Source: Bacillota bacterium
GTDB lineage: Bacteria > Bacillota > Limnochordia > Limnochordales > ZCTH02-B6
Reading direction: 5' to 3'
Assembly (NCBI GenBank): GCA_017577945.1
Contig: PKQS01000007.1
Span: forward strand, 1-64,000
Length of the DNA stretch: 64,000 nt
A program made the position numbers and the translations under genes. A model generated the notes under the pieces. It was given only the letters and a program-made list of their open reading frames with translations. It made no database searches and was not told the origin of the DNA. This document shows, one piece after another, positions 36,350 to 46,329 of the stretch (position 1 is its first letter; every line of letters starts with the position of its first letter).

Positions 36350-37412
36350 CGCGCATCCCCCTCGCCGCGACGCCGGGCTCGGGCTCGCCCGTTTCAGGTC
36401 CGTCTCGCCCGATCAGGTTCGGCGCTCGCAGTTCCGCTTCGTCCACCGGCACGGCCAACAGGCGCTCGGCCATCTCTTCCGCGGTGAGGTCGACGATGAA
36501 CGTGCCCGCGCCCGTTTCGCTGCCGGCCAAGTACTTGAGTTTGTCTCGCGCGCGGTGGAGCGGATAGAACTCCACGTGGAAGTGGCAGTAGTCGTGCGGC
36601 GCGCCGTCGGTGGGGCGCTGGTGCTGCGCCATCATGTACGGCAGGGGGAAGCCCCACAAGCCGTCGTAGCGCACCAGCGTCGCCTTCAGTGCCCGGGCGA
36701 ACGACCACCGCTCCGCCTCGCTCAACTCCGTGATGGCCGTCCGGTGCGCTTTCGGATACAAGTGCACCTCGAACGGGAAGCGAGCGAAAAAGGGGACGAA
36801 GGCGATGAAATGCTCGTCCTCCCACAGCACGCGCCGCCCATCGGCCCGCTCGTCGGCCACCACGTCGCAGCCCAGGCACCGGCCCGTGCGCTCGAAGTGC
36901 CCGCGGCTGGCGGCCAACTCCTGCGCCGGAATGGGCGGGATGTAAGGAAAGGCGTAAATTTGCCCGTGCGGGTGGTGCAACGTCACGCCCACCTCGGCGC
37001 CGCGGTTTTCGAAAATGAACACGTATTGGACGTCGGGCCGGCGGCCCAATTCCTCGTAGCGGTCGGCCCACACCTCGATCAGGTTCCGCAGGTGCGACAG
37101 GGGCTGGCGCGTCAGCGTGCCGTAGTGGTCGGACGTGTACAGGACGACTTCGCACTCGCCTTGCGCGGGCGCCACAGGACATAGGGCCGTGCCTTCCACC
37201 GCGGGCGGCGGCGGATTCGGACGCAGCGACGGATATTTGTTCTGAAACACGACGATTTCGTAGTCGGCGGCCGGCACTTCCGTAGGCTCCGCGCCCGGCA
37301 GCGTCGGGCAGAGGGGGCAAAACTCCAACGGCGGCAGGAAAGGCCGGTCCTGGCGATGGGTGGCGCTGATGACCCACGTCTCCAAGAACGGGTGCCAACG
37401 CAGTTCGGACAT
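36339..37412 (-). CDS. galT: galactose-1-phosphate uridylyltransferase
   Basis: 357 residues. The active-site histidine motif [11 protein letters not shown] is intact, and CPLC near residue 32 provides zinc ligands. [11 protein letters not shown] and the late HFHVEFYP are typical. It exchanges UMP between UDP-glucose and galactose-1-phosphate. AGAGGAG lies upstream of the ATG. The divergent DeoR-type gene begins only about 20 bp away, leaving no room for a normal promoter region. Confidence 0.95.
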   Translation of the reverse strand: MSELRWHPFLETWVISATHRQDRPFLPPLEFCPLCPTLPGAEPTEVPAADYEIVVFQNKYPSLRPNPPPPAVEGTALCPVAPAQGECEVVLYTSDHYGTLTRQPLSHLRNLIEVWADRYEELGRRPDVQYVFIFENRGAEVGVTLHHPHGQIYAFPYIPPIPAQELAASRGHFERTGRCLGCDVVADERADGRRVLWEDEHFIAFVPFFARFPFEVHLYPKAHRTAITELSEAERWSFARALKATLVRYDGLWGFPLPYMMAQHQRPTDGAPHDYCHFHVEFYPLHRARDKLKYLAGSETGAGTFIVDLTAEEMAERLLAVPVDEAELRAPNLIGRDGPETGEPEPGVAARGMRDDR

Positions 37413-37432
37413 CGTTACGACTCCTCTTCGCG

Positions 37433-38182
37433 GTGATGCCGAGGCATCTGGTCGGCGGCGGCCGGCGGCTCCGCCGCCCCGGGCGCGACGGACCGCAGCG
37501 GCGCCTCGGCGTGTCCGAGGCCACGGTGCGCCACGACTTGGCTCAGCTGGAGCGAATGGGAGTAGTCCGGCGCACCTACGGCGGCGCGACGCTGCGGCGG
37601 GGAACGCTTTTTGAGCGTTCGTTCCGGGAGCAGGAGGCGCAGTACCGCGAGGAAAAGGCTCGCATCGCCGAGGAGGCGGTGAAGCTGGTGCGGCCAGGCC
37701 AGATGCTCCTGCTGGACGTGGGCACCACCACGACCGCCATCGCCCGGCGGCTGCCCGACTTGGAAGGCCTCGTGGTCTGCACCAGCGGCCTCAACATCGC
37801 GGTAGAACTGGAGCGGTGCCGCAACGTCACCGTCATCGTGACGGGCGGCACCGTGCGCTACAAGCAACACTCGCTGGTCAACCCCTTTGGAACGCTGCTC
37901 ATCTCCAAGATCAACGCGGATTTGCTTTTCCTCGGCTGCAACGGCATTTCGGCCGAATACGGCGTCACCAATTCCAACCTGCCCGAAGCGGAAATCAAGC
38001 AAGCGATGGTTCGCGCCGCCAAAGAAGTGGTGGTAGTCGCTGACAGCAGCAAGGTCGGCAACGTGGCTGCGGCGCACATCGCGCCCTTGTCGGCCGTCGA
38101 CATGCTGATTACCGACTCGGGCGCGGATCCGGAGGAGTTGGAGCGTATCCGCAAGTCCGGCGTCAAGGTAGTCGTCGTCTGA
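37433..38182 (+). CDS. DeoR-family sugar regulator with damaged N-terminus
   Basis: About 249 residues as read. The recognition part of the DeoR helix-turn-helix is present (LGVSEATVRHDLAQLERMGV, RRTYGGA). The effector domain of the SIS/ribose-5-phosphate-isomerase-like fold is also present (LLLDVGTTTTAIARRL, VTGGTVRYKQHSLV). The expected first about 20-25 residues of the winged helix are replaced by an Arg/Gly-rich string with no family likeness. Either a small deletion or an error removed the true start, or translation begins differently. It probably controls the flanking galactose genes and the sugar transporter downstream, with a phosphosugar as inducer. Confidence 0.7.
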   Translation: MMPRHLVGGGRRLRRPGRDGPQRRLGVSEATVRHDLAQLERMGVVRRTYGGATLRRGTLFERSFREQEAQYREEKARIAEEAVKLVRPGQMLLLDVGTTTTAIARRLPDLEGLVVCTSGLNIAVELERCRNVTVIVTGGTVRYKQHSLVNPFGTLLISKINADLLFLGCNGISAEYGVTNSNLPEAEIKQAMVRAAKEVVVVADSSKVGNVAAAHIAPLSAVDMLITDSGADPEELERIRKSGVKVVVV

Positions 38183-38348
38183 CGAGGGGGGTGGTGCGGG
38201 CGGCCGCCCGATGCGGGGCCGCGAGCAAAAGCGGGGGAACCGGCGCAAAGGTTTTGCCCGGTGTGGTGCAGACGGCGGTTGAGCTGCATTCCGTGAAGGC
38301 ACGGAGAGGAACGTTGACGCGGACTGAAAAGCAATGGAGGTGCACCGC

Positions 38349-39608
38349 ATGAAGCCTCGCTGGTCGCTGTTGCTGATCGGTACTCTTCTGTCGATCTTGC
38401 TCGTGGCTCCCACCGCGGCGCTCGCCCAGGCCACCGGGGAAGTGGAGATCTTCTCCTGGTGGGCGGGCGACGAGGGGCCGGCGCTGGAAGCGATCATCCG
38501 CGAGTTTGAGGCCCGCCATCCGGGCGTGCGCATCAACAACGCCACGGTGACGGGCGGCGCGGGCGTGAACGCCAAGGCCGTGCTGAAGACGCGCATGCTG
38601 GGCGGCGATCCGCCGGGCACGTTCCAGGTGCACGCCGGGCAGGAGCTCATCGGCACCTGGGTTATCGCGCGGCGCATGGAGGACCTGACCTTCCTCTTCG
38701 AGGAGCAAGGCTGGTTCGACGTGTTCCCGGCCGGGCTCATCGACCTGATCAGCACCGAGGAAGGCGTCTGGTCGGTGCCGGTCAACATCCACCGCTCCAA
38801 CGTGATGTGGTACATCCCCGAGAATTTGGAGCGGTGGGGCGTGAGCGTGCCCAAGACGTGGGAGGAGTTCCTCGAGATCGCGCCGGTCTTGAAGGCGCAG
38901 GGCGTCATCCCGCTGTCGTTGGGCGAGAACTGGACCGCCACGCACCTGTGGGAGAGCGTCGCGCTGGCGGTGCTGGGCCCGGAGAAGTGGCAGCAGCTGT
39001 GGACGGGCGAGCTGCCGTTCACGGCGCCGGAAGCCGTGGCGGTGTGGGATCTGTTCGGCCGAATCCTTGAGTACACCAACGCGGACGCCGCGTCGCTGTC
39101 GTGGCAGCAGGCAACGGACATGATCGTCACGGGCGAGGCGGCGTTCAACATTATGGGCGACTGGGCGGCGGGCTATATGGCCACCACCCTGGGCCTGGAG
39201 CCGGGCAAGGACTACGGCTGGGCGCCATCGCCGGGCACGGAAGGCATCTTCATGATGCTGTCCGACTCGTTCGGCCTGCCGGTGGGCGCGCCGAACCGCG
39301 ACGGCGTGCTGGAGTGGCTGCGCTGGATCGGCAGCCGCGAGGCGCAGGACATCTTCAACCCGCTGAAGGGCTCCATCAGCCCGCGGCTGGACAGCGACTT
39401 GTCCAAGTACGGCCCGTACGCGCAGAGCGCAGCCCGTGACTGGCAGACCAACGTCATCGTCGGTAGCCTGGCGCACGGCGTCGTGGCCAACGAGCAGTTC
39501 ATGAACGACTTCGCGACGGTCATGGAGATCTTCCTGGCGACCCGCAACAGCCAGGCTGCGGCCAACGCCGCACAGGCTATCGCGATTCAGTCGGGCATCG
39601 GCCGGTAA
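38349..39608 (+). CDS. sugar ABC transporter substrate-binding protein
   Basis: 419 residues. A signal peptide ([20 protein letters not shown], cut near AQA) precedes a family 1 binding protein. [17 protein letters not shown] and MGDWAAGYM are typical of the glucose/mannose (GtsA-like) subgroup. There is no lipobox Cys, so retention may be by another route. GGAGGTG precedes the ATG. It is first gene of a transporter operon next to DeoR and gal genes, which suggests galactose, a galactoside or glucose as ligand. Confidence 0.9.
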   Translation: MKPRWSLLLIGTLLSILLVAPTAALAQATGEVEIFSWWAGDEGPALEAIIREFEARHPGVRINNATVTGGAGVNAKAVLKTRMLGGDPPGTFQVHAGQELIGTWVIARRMEDLTFLFEEQGWFDVFPAGLIDLISTEEGVWSVPVNIHRSNVMWYIPENLERWGVSVPKTWEEFLEIAPVLKAQGVIPLSLGENWTATHLWESVALAVLGPEKWQQLWTGELPFTAPEAVAVWDLFGRILEYTNADAASLSWQQATDMIVTGEAAFNIMGDWAAGYMATTLGLEPGKDYGWAPSPGTEGIFMMLSDSFGLPVGAPNRDGVLEWLRWIGSREAQDIFNPLKGSISPRLDSDLSKYGPYAQSAARDWQTNVIVGSLAHGVVANEQFMNDFATVMEIFLATRNSQAAANAAQAIAIQSGIGR

Positions 39609-39629
39609 CGCAGCGCCGGCCGGCGCAGC

Positions 39630-39687
39630 CCCGGGCTTCGCGGGAAGCGCACGTCACGGCATCGCGGGAGGGCCCGCGAAGCCCGGG
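39630..39687 (+). terminator. large inverted repeat between binding-protein and permease genes
   Basis: CCCGGGCTTCGCGGG (39630-39644) pairs perfectly with CCCGCGAAGCCCGGG (39673-39687). A weaker CCGAGC/GCTCGG pair follows before the permease gene. There is no T-run. In this position such hairpins usually protect the binding-protein message or partly attenuate the operon. Confidence 0.6.
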
Positions 39688-39770
39688 CCGCCTGCCCGCC
39701 GTTTCAGCCGAGCGCGGCGGGCGGGCGCGAGGGCACGGCCAAGGCCCGCTCGGCTGCGGAGGAAGCGCAC

Positions 39771-40883
39771 ATGAAGTCCCGTCAAGACCGCCTCATCGCC
39801 ATTGCCATGATTACTCCCTCGCTCATCCTGCTGGCCGTCTTCGTCTACGGCTTCATCGGACAGACCCTGTACGTGTCGATGTCCGACTGGGGGCGGCAGG
39901 CGGCCTTGGCCCTCGATCCAGACATTTCGTTTATCGGCCTGGACAATTTCCGCGAGCTGTTCACCGGCTTGCTCGACGTGCGCTTCCGGCAAGACCTGGT
40001 GAACATGCTGGCGTTCTCCGTCCTGTTTGTCGCCGGCTGTCTCCTGATGGGGTTGGTGCTGGCGACGCTGCTGGAGCAGGGCATTCGCGGCGAGGGATTC
40101 TTCCGCACCGTCTTCCTGTTCCCGATGTCGCTGTCGTTTATCGTGACGGGCACCATCTGGCGCTGGATGCTGCAGCCGAGAGGCGGCGTCAACGTGCTGC
40201 CCACCCTGGTGGGCCTGCCGCGCATCGAGTTCGCGTGGCTGACGAGCCGCGATCAGGTGTGGCAGTGGAACTGGCAAGATGTGCCGCAAATTCTGGGCAT
40301 TCTCGCCGCCGTCACGTGCCTCGTCCTGGCGGCCCGGTGGTGGCTGACGGGCGGGCGCACGAAGGCGGTGGTGGCGGGCGTGCTGGCGGCGGCCGCGCTG
40401 GTGTGGACGTTTACGGTGGCCGTCCGGATCGAAGTGCTACCGTTTCCGGAGTACCACGGCTTCAACCTGGCGCTGATCGGCATCGTCGTCGCGGCGGTCT
40501 GGCAGATGTCCGGCTACACCATGGCGCTCTTCTTGGCGGGGCTGCGCGGCATTCCCGACGAGCTGCGCGAGGCGGCGCGGGTCGACGGCTGCTCGTGGTG
40601 GCAGATGTACCGCTACGTGGAGCTGCCGCTGCTGAAGCCGATCATTTGGAGCGCCGTCATCATCCTGGGCCACATCGCCCTCAAGGCGTTCGACCTGGTA
40701 TTCGTCATGGCCGGTCCGGACAACGCCGCCACCAGCGTGCCGGCCATCTCCATGTACTTGACGACGTTCCGCGGCAACCAGTTCGGCAAAGGTGCGGCCA
40801 TCGCCGTCGTGCTGCTGGTGCTGGTGTCGCTGCTGATCATTCCATATCTGGTCTCCACGTTCCGTTCGCGGGGTGAGGCGTGA
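39771..40883 (+). CDS. sugar ABC transporter permease (GtsB-like, extended)
   Basis: 370 residues with about eight membrane segments, two more than usual. The extra pair (about residues 177-225: [17 protein letters not shown] and [16 protein letters not shown]) is a known trait of the glucose/mannose GtsB-like branch. The coupling loop is seen as [26 protein letters not shown] precedes the ATG. The stop overlaps the next permease start as TGATG. Confidence 0.9.
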   Translation: MKSRQDRLIAIAMITPSLILLAVFVYGFIGQTLYVSMSDWGRQAALALDPDISFIGLDNFRELFTGLLDVRFRQDLVNMLAFSVLFVAGCLLMGLVLATLLEQGIRGEGFFRTVFLFPMSLSFIVTGTIWRWMLQPRGGVNVLPTLVGLPRIEFAWLTSRDQVWQWNWQDVPQILGILAAVTCLVLAARWWLTGGRTKAVVAGVLAAAALVWTFTVAVRIEVLPFPEYHGFNLALIGIVVAAVWQMSGYTMALFLAGLRGIPDELREAARVDGCSWWQMYRYVELPLLKPIIWSAVIILGHIALKAFDLVFVMAGPDNAATSVPAISMYLTTFRGNQFGKGAAIAVVLLVLVSLLIIPYLVSTFRSRGEA

Positions 40884-41710
40884 TGGCCGTGCGCGGCGCG
40901 CAGTGGAAAAGAGTGTTGCTGTATGCGGTGCTGGTCTTGCTGGCGGCGGCGTATCTGATGCCGCTGTACATGACCATCGCCACGAGCTTGAAGGCGCCCG
41001 CCGACATTCGCCTCGACACCGCCTGGGAGTTCCCGCGGCGGCCGTACTGGGAAAGCTATGTCGTCGCGTGGCAGCGCTTCGCGCCGCAGCTGCGCAACAG
41101 CTTCGTCCTGGCCGTGACCGCCACCATTCTTTCCACTATTATGGGGTCCATGAACGGATACGTGCTCTCCAAGTGGCGCTTCCGCGGCTCGGAGATCATT
41201 TTCCCGCTCATCCTGTTCGGCATGTTCATCCCGTACCAGAGCATCTTGATCCCGCTGTTTCAGTTCTTGCGCGCGACGGGGCTGTACGGCGGGCTGCCCG
41301 GTCTCATCCTCTGCCACGTGGTGTACGGACTGCCCATCACGACCCTCATTTTCCGGAACTTCTACGTGCAGATCCCCAACGACCTGCTGGAGTCGGCCAT
41401 GCTGGACGGGGCGGGCTTCTTCGGCATCTACGGGCGCATCATTCTTCCGCTGTCTGTGCCCGGCTTCGTCGTGACGGTCATCTGGCAGTTCACGCAGATT
41501 TGGAACGAATTCCTGTGGGCGGTGACGCTGACCCGGCCGGCCGCGCAGCCCATCACCGTGGCGCTGGCCAACCTGGCGGGCGGACAGGCGGTGCAGTGGA
41601 ATTTGCCCATGGCCGGCTCGGTGCTGGCCGCGATCCCCACGGTCCTCATCTACATCTTCCTCGGGCGCTACTTCATCCGCGGCCTGCTGGCCGGCTCGCT
41701 CAAGGGCTGA
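40883..41710 (+). CDS. sugar ABC transporter permease (GtsC/MalG type)
   Basis: 275 residues and six membrane helices. The coupling loop reads [20 protein letters not shown] and the C-terminus [19 protein letters not shown] is typical of CUT1 MalG-type subunits. It completes the channel with the preceding permease. No ATPase gene follows; the next gene is atpD. The importer must share a multitask ATPase encoded elsewhere. Confidence 0.92.
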   Translation: MAVRGAQWKRVLLYAVLVLLAAAYLMPLYMTIATSLKAPADIRLDTAWEFPRRPYWESYVVAWQRFAPQLRNSFVLAVTATILSTIMGSMNGYVLSKWRFRGSEIIFPLILFGMFIPYQSILIPLFQFLRATGLYGGLPGLILCHVVYGLPITTLIFRNFYVQIPNDLLESAMLDGAGFFGIYGRIILPLSVPGFVVTVIWQFTQIWNEFLWAVTLTRPAAQPITVALANLAGGQAVQWNLPMAGSVLAAIPTVLIYIFLGRYFIRGLLAGSLKG

Positions 41711-41794
41711 CGCGGCGAAGGCCCAGCGCATCCTGATATTGCCTGACAAAAGTCCAGAGGTTTGGCTTCCGCTGCCGGCGAAGCTATCCCGTGA

Positions 41795-43276
<1,482 letters not shown>

Positions 43277-43313
43277 GGACCGGCGCGCCGGGCGGCCGGA
43301 GGGGGATGCGGCC

Positions 43314-43700
43314 GTGATGACCTTGACGGTGACGACGGGCGAAAAGCAGATTTTCTGTGGGCCGGTGGCCAAAGTGGTGGCGGAAGGCATCGGCGGCAGC
43401 CGGGGGTTCTTGCCGCACCACGTGGACTTTGTCATGCCGCTGCGGCGGGGCGTCATGTGGTGCACGGATCCGGAGGGCGCTGACACGTTTTTCGCCGTGG
43501 ACGGCGGCGTGCTGGTGAAAAAGGGCCCGCAGGTCGTGGTGGCGACGCGGTACGCCGTCATGGCCGGCCGCATGGAAGACTTGCCCTCCGGCTTGCAAGC
43601 CATGTTCGCGGAAGCCGACGAGCACGCGCAGGCGGCGGAGCGGGCCGCCAGCCGTCTGGAGACGATGCTGCTCCGGGAGTTCATGGAGCTGCACCGGTAG
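43314..43700 (+). CDS. atpC: N-type ATPase epsilon subunit
   Basis: About 128 residues. The N-terminal beta-sandwich of epsilon is recognisable (TVTTGEKQIFCGPVAKVVAEG, then GSRGFLPHHVDFV for the conserved GxxGxLPxH). The C-terminal helical part (EADEHAQAAERAASRLETML) is short. GGAGGGGG lies 8 bases before the GTG; the next codon is ATG and could serve instead. It couples rotor and catalytic head and may regulate ATP hydrolysis. Confidence 0.9.
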   Translation: MMTLTVTTGEKQIFCGPVAKVVAEGIGGSRGFLPHHVDFVMPLRRGVMWCTDPEGADTFFAVDGGVLVKKGPQVVVATRYAVMAGRMEDLPSGLQAMFAEADEHAQAAERAASRLETMLLREFMELHR

Positions 43701-43742
43701 CGCGCCGGGCGCCGAGCGAGGCGCGGCGAGGGGGAGGCGGCG

Positions 43743-44048
43743 ATGACCGACGAGGACGTGCGACGGGGCGTCGAGGACGAACGGGAGCGGTTCCGGCGCG
43801 AGGTGGAGCGCAAGGAGCGGCGGTGGCGGCGGGCGCGGGAGATGGGCGACCGGACGCTGCGCCATGGTTTGCGCGCGTTCGGCTCCATCGGGTGGTCCAT
43901 CGTCATTCCGACGCTGCTGGGCATCGCCTTCGGCGGCTGGCTGGACCGCCGCTTCGGCGGGGGTCTGCGCTACACGCTGTCGTTTATGGTGGCCGGCCTG
44001 ATCATCGGCTTCGCCAACGCGTGGAAGTGGATGCAGTCCGAGGATTAG
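43743..44048 (+). CDS. atpQ: N-type ATPase accessory protein AtpQ (AtpI-like)
   Basis: 101 residues. A charged N-terminal helix rich in Arg and Glu precedes two membrane helices: GWSIVIPTLLGIAFGGWLD and TLSFMVAGLIIGFANAW. The pattern matches the AtpI-like "ATPase gene 1" family found in N-ATPase operons. It probably assists assembly of the c ring. GAGGGGGAGG lies upstream of the ATG. Confidence 0.85.
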   Translation: MTDEDVRRGVEDERERFRREVERKERRWRRAREMGDRTLRHGLRAFGSIGWSIVIPTLLGIAFGGWLDRRFGGGLRYTLSFMVAGLIIGFANAWKWMQSED

Positions 44049-44070
44049 ACGCGAGCCGGGGGCGTGGGGA

Positions 44071-44373
44071 ATGACGGGGGATACGTGGTGGGCGGCCCGT
44101 ATCGGCGTGGCGGCTGCGGCCGGGTTCGCCCTGGGCTGGGTGTATTTTTGGGGCCTGTGGTGGACGAGCCGGCGCATCGCTCGGGTGCGCAGGCCGTGGC
44201 TGCTGTTGGGCGTGTCGTACGTGGTGCGCATGGCGGTGCTGCTGCTGGGCGTGTGGCTGGCGACGCGCGGCAGGCTGCCGGAGACGGCTGTCTGCGTAGC
44301 GGGCATCTTGCTGGCGCGTCAAGTCGTCGTCGGCGCCGTGCGGCGCGGATGGCCGGAGGAAACGCCCAGTTGA
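44071..44373 (+). CDS. atpR: N-type ATPase accessory protein AtpR
   Basis: 100 residues with three membrane helices (about 9-29, 41-61 and 68-88). Conserved-looking Arg residues lie in SRRIARVRRPW and VVRMAV. Its position between atpQ and atpB and its size match AtpR, a protein known only from N-ATPase operons and proposed to interact with the c-ring carboxylate. Its presence is the strongest single marker that this is an N-ATPase. Confidence 0.85.
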   Translation: MTGDTWWAARIGVAAAAGFALGWVYFWGLWWTSRRIARVRRPWLLLGVSYVVRMAVLLLGVWLATRGRLPETAVCVAGILLARQVVVGAVRRGWPEETPS

Positions 44374-44442
44374 GCCGCGAGCGGTCTCGCAGGGCACGCC
44401 GGCTAGGCTCCGGGGCGGAGGCGGGGAGAAAGGAGGGCCCGG

Positions 44443-45153
44443 ATGCAAATCGAGCTGTCGCTCAGTTTCTGGGAGACCATGGTCAACACGTGGATCGTCA
44501 TGGCGCTGCTGGTGGGGCTGTCGGCGTGGATCACCCGTGATTTGCGGGCCGAGATGCCGGTGTCGCGCAAGCAGCAGGTGCTGGAGATTATCGTGGAGAC
44601 CATGGAAAACCAGATCAGCGAACTGGCGGGCGGACAAGGACGTACGTACTTGCCGTTCATCGGCACGCTGTTTCTGTTTATCGCGATGTCCAACCTGCTG
44701 ACCATGTTTCCGTCCGTCAGCCGCCTGCTCGGGCTCGAGTTCGACGTATACTCGGCGCCCACGGGGTCGCTCAACACCACGGCGGCGCTGGCGCTGTGCG
44801 TCTTTTTTGCCGTGCCGTTTTTCTCCATCCGGGAGCGGGGCGTGCTGCACTGGCTGAAGACGTACATTCAGCCCAGCGTCTTCGTGCTGCCGTTCAACAT
44901 CATCGGCGACGTGACCCGCACGCTGGCTCTGGCCATGCGCCTGTTCGGCAACATGATGAGCGGCGGCGTCATCGTGGCGATTCTCTTGGCCATCGCGCCG
45001 TTCGTGTTTCCGGTCATCATGCAGCTTCTGGGCCAAGTGATGGGATTCATTCAGGCGTACATCTTCGCGGTGCTGGCCATGGTGTACATCGCTTCGGCGG
45101 TGCAGGTGGAGCAGCAGCGTATCGAGCGGCACGCGGAGGAGCGCGGCGGGTAG
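44443..45153 (+). CDS. atpB: N-type ATPase subunit a
   Basis: 236 residues with five to six membrane helices. The essential stator arginine lies in LALAMRLFGNMMSGGVI. The late FIQAYIFAVLAMVYI is the normal C-terminal helix of subunit a. It forms the ion half-channels. GAAAGGAGG lies upstream of the ATG. Confidence 0.95.
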   Translation: MQIELSLSFWETMVNTWIVMALLVGLSAWITRDLRAEMPVSRKQQVLEIIVETMENQISELAGGQGRTYLPFIGTLFLFIAMSNLLTMFPSVSRLLGLEFDVYSAPTGSLNTTAALALCVFFAVPFFSIRERGVLHWLKTYIQPSVFVLPFNIIGDVTRTLALAMRLFGNMMSGGVIVAILLAIAPFVFPVIMQLLGQVMGFIQAYIFAVLAMVYIASAVQVEQQRIERHAEERGG

Positions 45154-45198
45154 GGCCGGTGACGCAACCCTAACCGAAAGAAGGAGGAGGTTCAAAGC

Positions 45199-45474
45199 AT
45201 GGAACTAGATCCGAGGGTCGTCGTGGCTGGATTGTCCATCATCTTTTCCTCATTCGCCGTGGCCATCGCTTCCATCGGGAACGCGCTTGGCCAAGGTCGG
45301 GCGCTGGCCGACGCCCTGACCGCCATCGCGCAGCAGCCGGACGCGTCCAACGTTATTTCCCGGACGCTGTTCGTCGGTCTCGCCATGATCGAGACGACGG
45401 CCATTTACTGCTTCGTCATCGCGCTGATTTTGCTGTTCGCGAATCCGTTCTGGTCGTTCTTTCTCGGCCGGTAG
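45199..45474 (+). CDS. atpE: N-type ATPase subunit c with Na+-binding residues
   Basis: 91 residues, two helices. Helix 1 carries GQG with Gln32 and helix 2 has ETT at 65-67 and Tyr70. These are the positions that coordinate Na+ in the Ilyobacter tartaricus c ring (Gln32, Glu65, Ser/Thr66, Thr67, Tyr70). The C-terminal ALILLFANPF is also like Na+ c subunits. Ion specificity is inferred from these ligands. A very strong GAAGGAGGAGG site before the ATG fits the need for many copies. Confidence 0.93.
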   Translation: MELDPRVVVAGLSIIFSSFAVAIASIGNALGQGRALADALTAIAQQPDASNVISRTLFVGLAMIETTAIYCFVIALILLFANPFWSFFLGR

Positions 45475-45555
45475 CCGCGCGGCGGGCGCAAACGCCGATG
45501 CCGCCGGGACCTGCGCGCACGGTCGCGCGGGAGCCGGCGAAGGGAGGGCGGACGA

Positions 45556-46329
45556 TTGCAGATCGACCCATTGACGGTGGCCGCGCAAATCTTCAATTTC
45601 GGCCTGCTGGTGTGGCTGCTGAATCGGTTCTTGTATAAGCCCATCGTCAACGTCATCGCCGCCCGGGAGCAAGCCATCAAGGAGCGCATTGAACAGGCGG
45701 AGGCGCTAAAGGCCGAGGCGGAGCAGCAGCGCCTGGCGTACGAGCGGCAGCGGGCTGAGCTGGAAAGCGCCCGGGAGCAGTACCTGCGCGAGGCGCGCGA
45801 AGAGGCGCGGCGGCTGCGGGAGCAGCTGCTGGAGCAGGCGGCGGCCGAGGCCGAGGAGGAGCGCAAGCGCTGGCTGGAGCAGCTGGCGGCGGAACAGCGC
45901 GAGCTGGCAGCCCGAGTGCAGGAGGGCATTATCCGGCAGGCGGGCGCGGTGGCGCGCAAGCTCTTGCGGGAGATGAGCGGCGCCGAGTTGGGCGACGGTG
46001 TGATCACGGCTCTGGCGGCGCGCCTGGAGGAGCACGCAGAGCGGCTGGCGCAGGCGCAGCCGCCGGTGACGGTGCGGCTCAGCTTCGCGCCCAGCCCGGA
46101 GCAGGCGGAGCGAATTCGTTCCGTCCTGGGGCGGCTGATGAACCGGGAACTGGGCGAGGACGACGTCAAGGTCGTCCACGACGAGTCGTTGCTCTTGGGC
46201 GCGGAAGTGCAGCTGGAAGACGTCGCACTGGCCTGGACCGCCCGCGATTTCGTGGCGGCGTGGGAAGAGGATGCGGCGGAAATGATGGCGGCGCCCGGCG
46301 GAGGCGAGCTGGATGGCGCCGGTGCTTGA
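45556..46329 (+). CDS. atpF: N-type ATPase subunit b, long form
   Basis: 257 residues, well above the about 160 of a normal b. One N-terminal membrane helix (FNFGLLVWLLNRFLY), then a long charged coiled coil to about residue 160. A C-terminal domain (VTVRLSFAPSPEQAERIRSV, then VKVVHDESLLLGAEVQL) resembles the C-terminal part of subunit delta. There is no separate atpH in the operon, so this region may take over the delta role, as proposed for N-ATPases. The start is TTG with AGGGAGG upstream; the 3' end overlaps atpA by 17 bp. Confidence 0.9.
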   Translation: MQIDPLTVAAQIFNFGLLVWLLNRFLYKPIVNVIAAREQAIKERIEQAEALKAEAEQQRLAYERQRAELESAREQYLREAREEARRLREQLLEQAAAEAEEERKRWLEQLAAEQRELAARVQEGIIRQAGAVARKLLREMSGAELGDGVITALAARLEEHAERLAQAQPPVTVRLSFAPSPEQAERIRSVLGRLMNRELGEDDVKVVHDESLLLGAEVQLEDVALAWTARDFVAAWEEDAAEMMAAPGGGELDGAGA

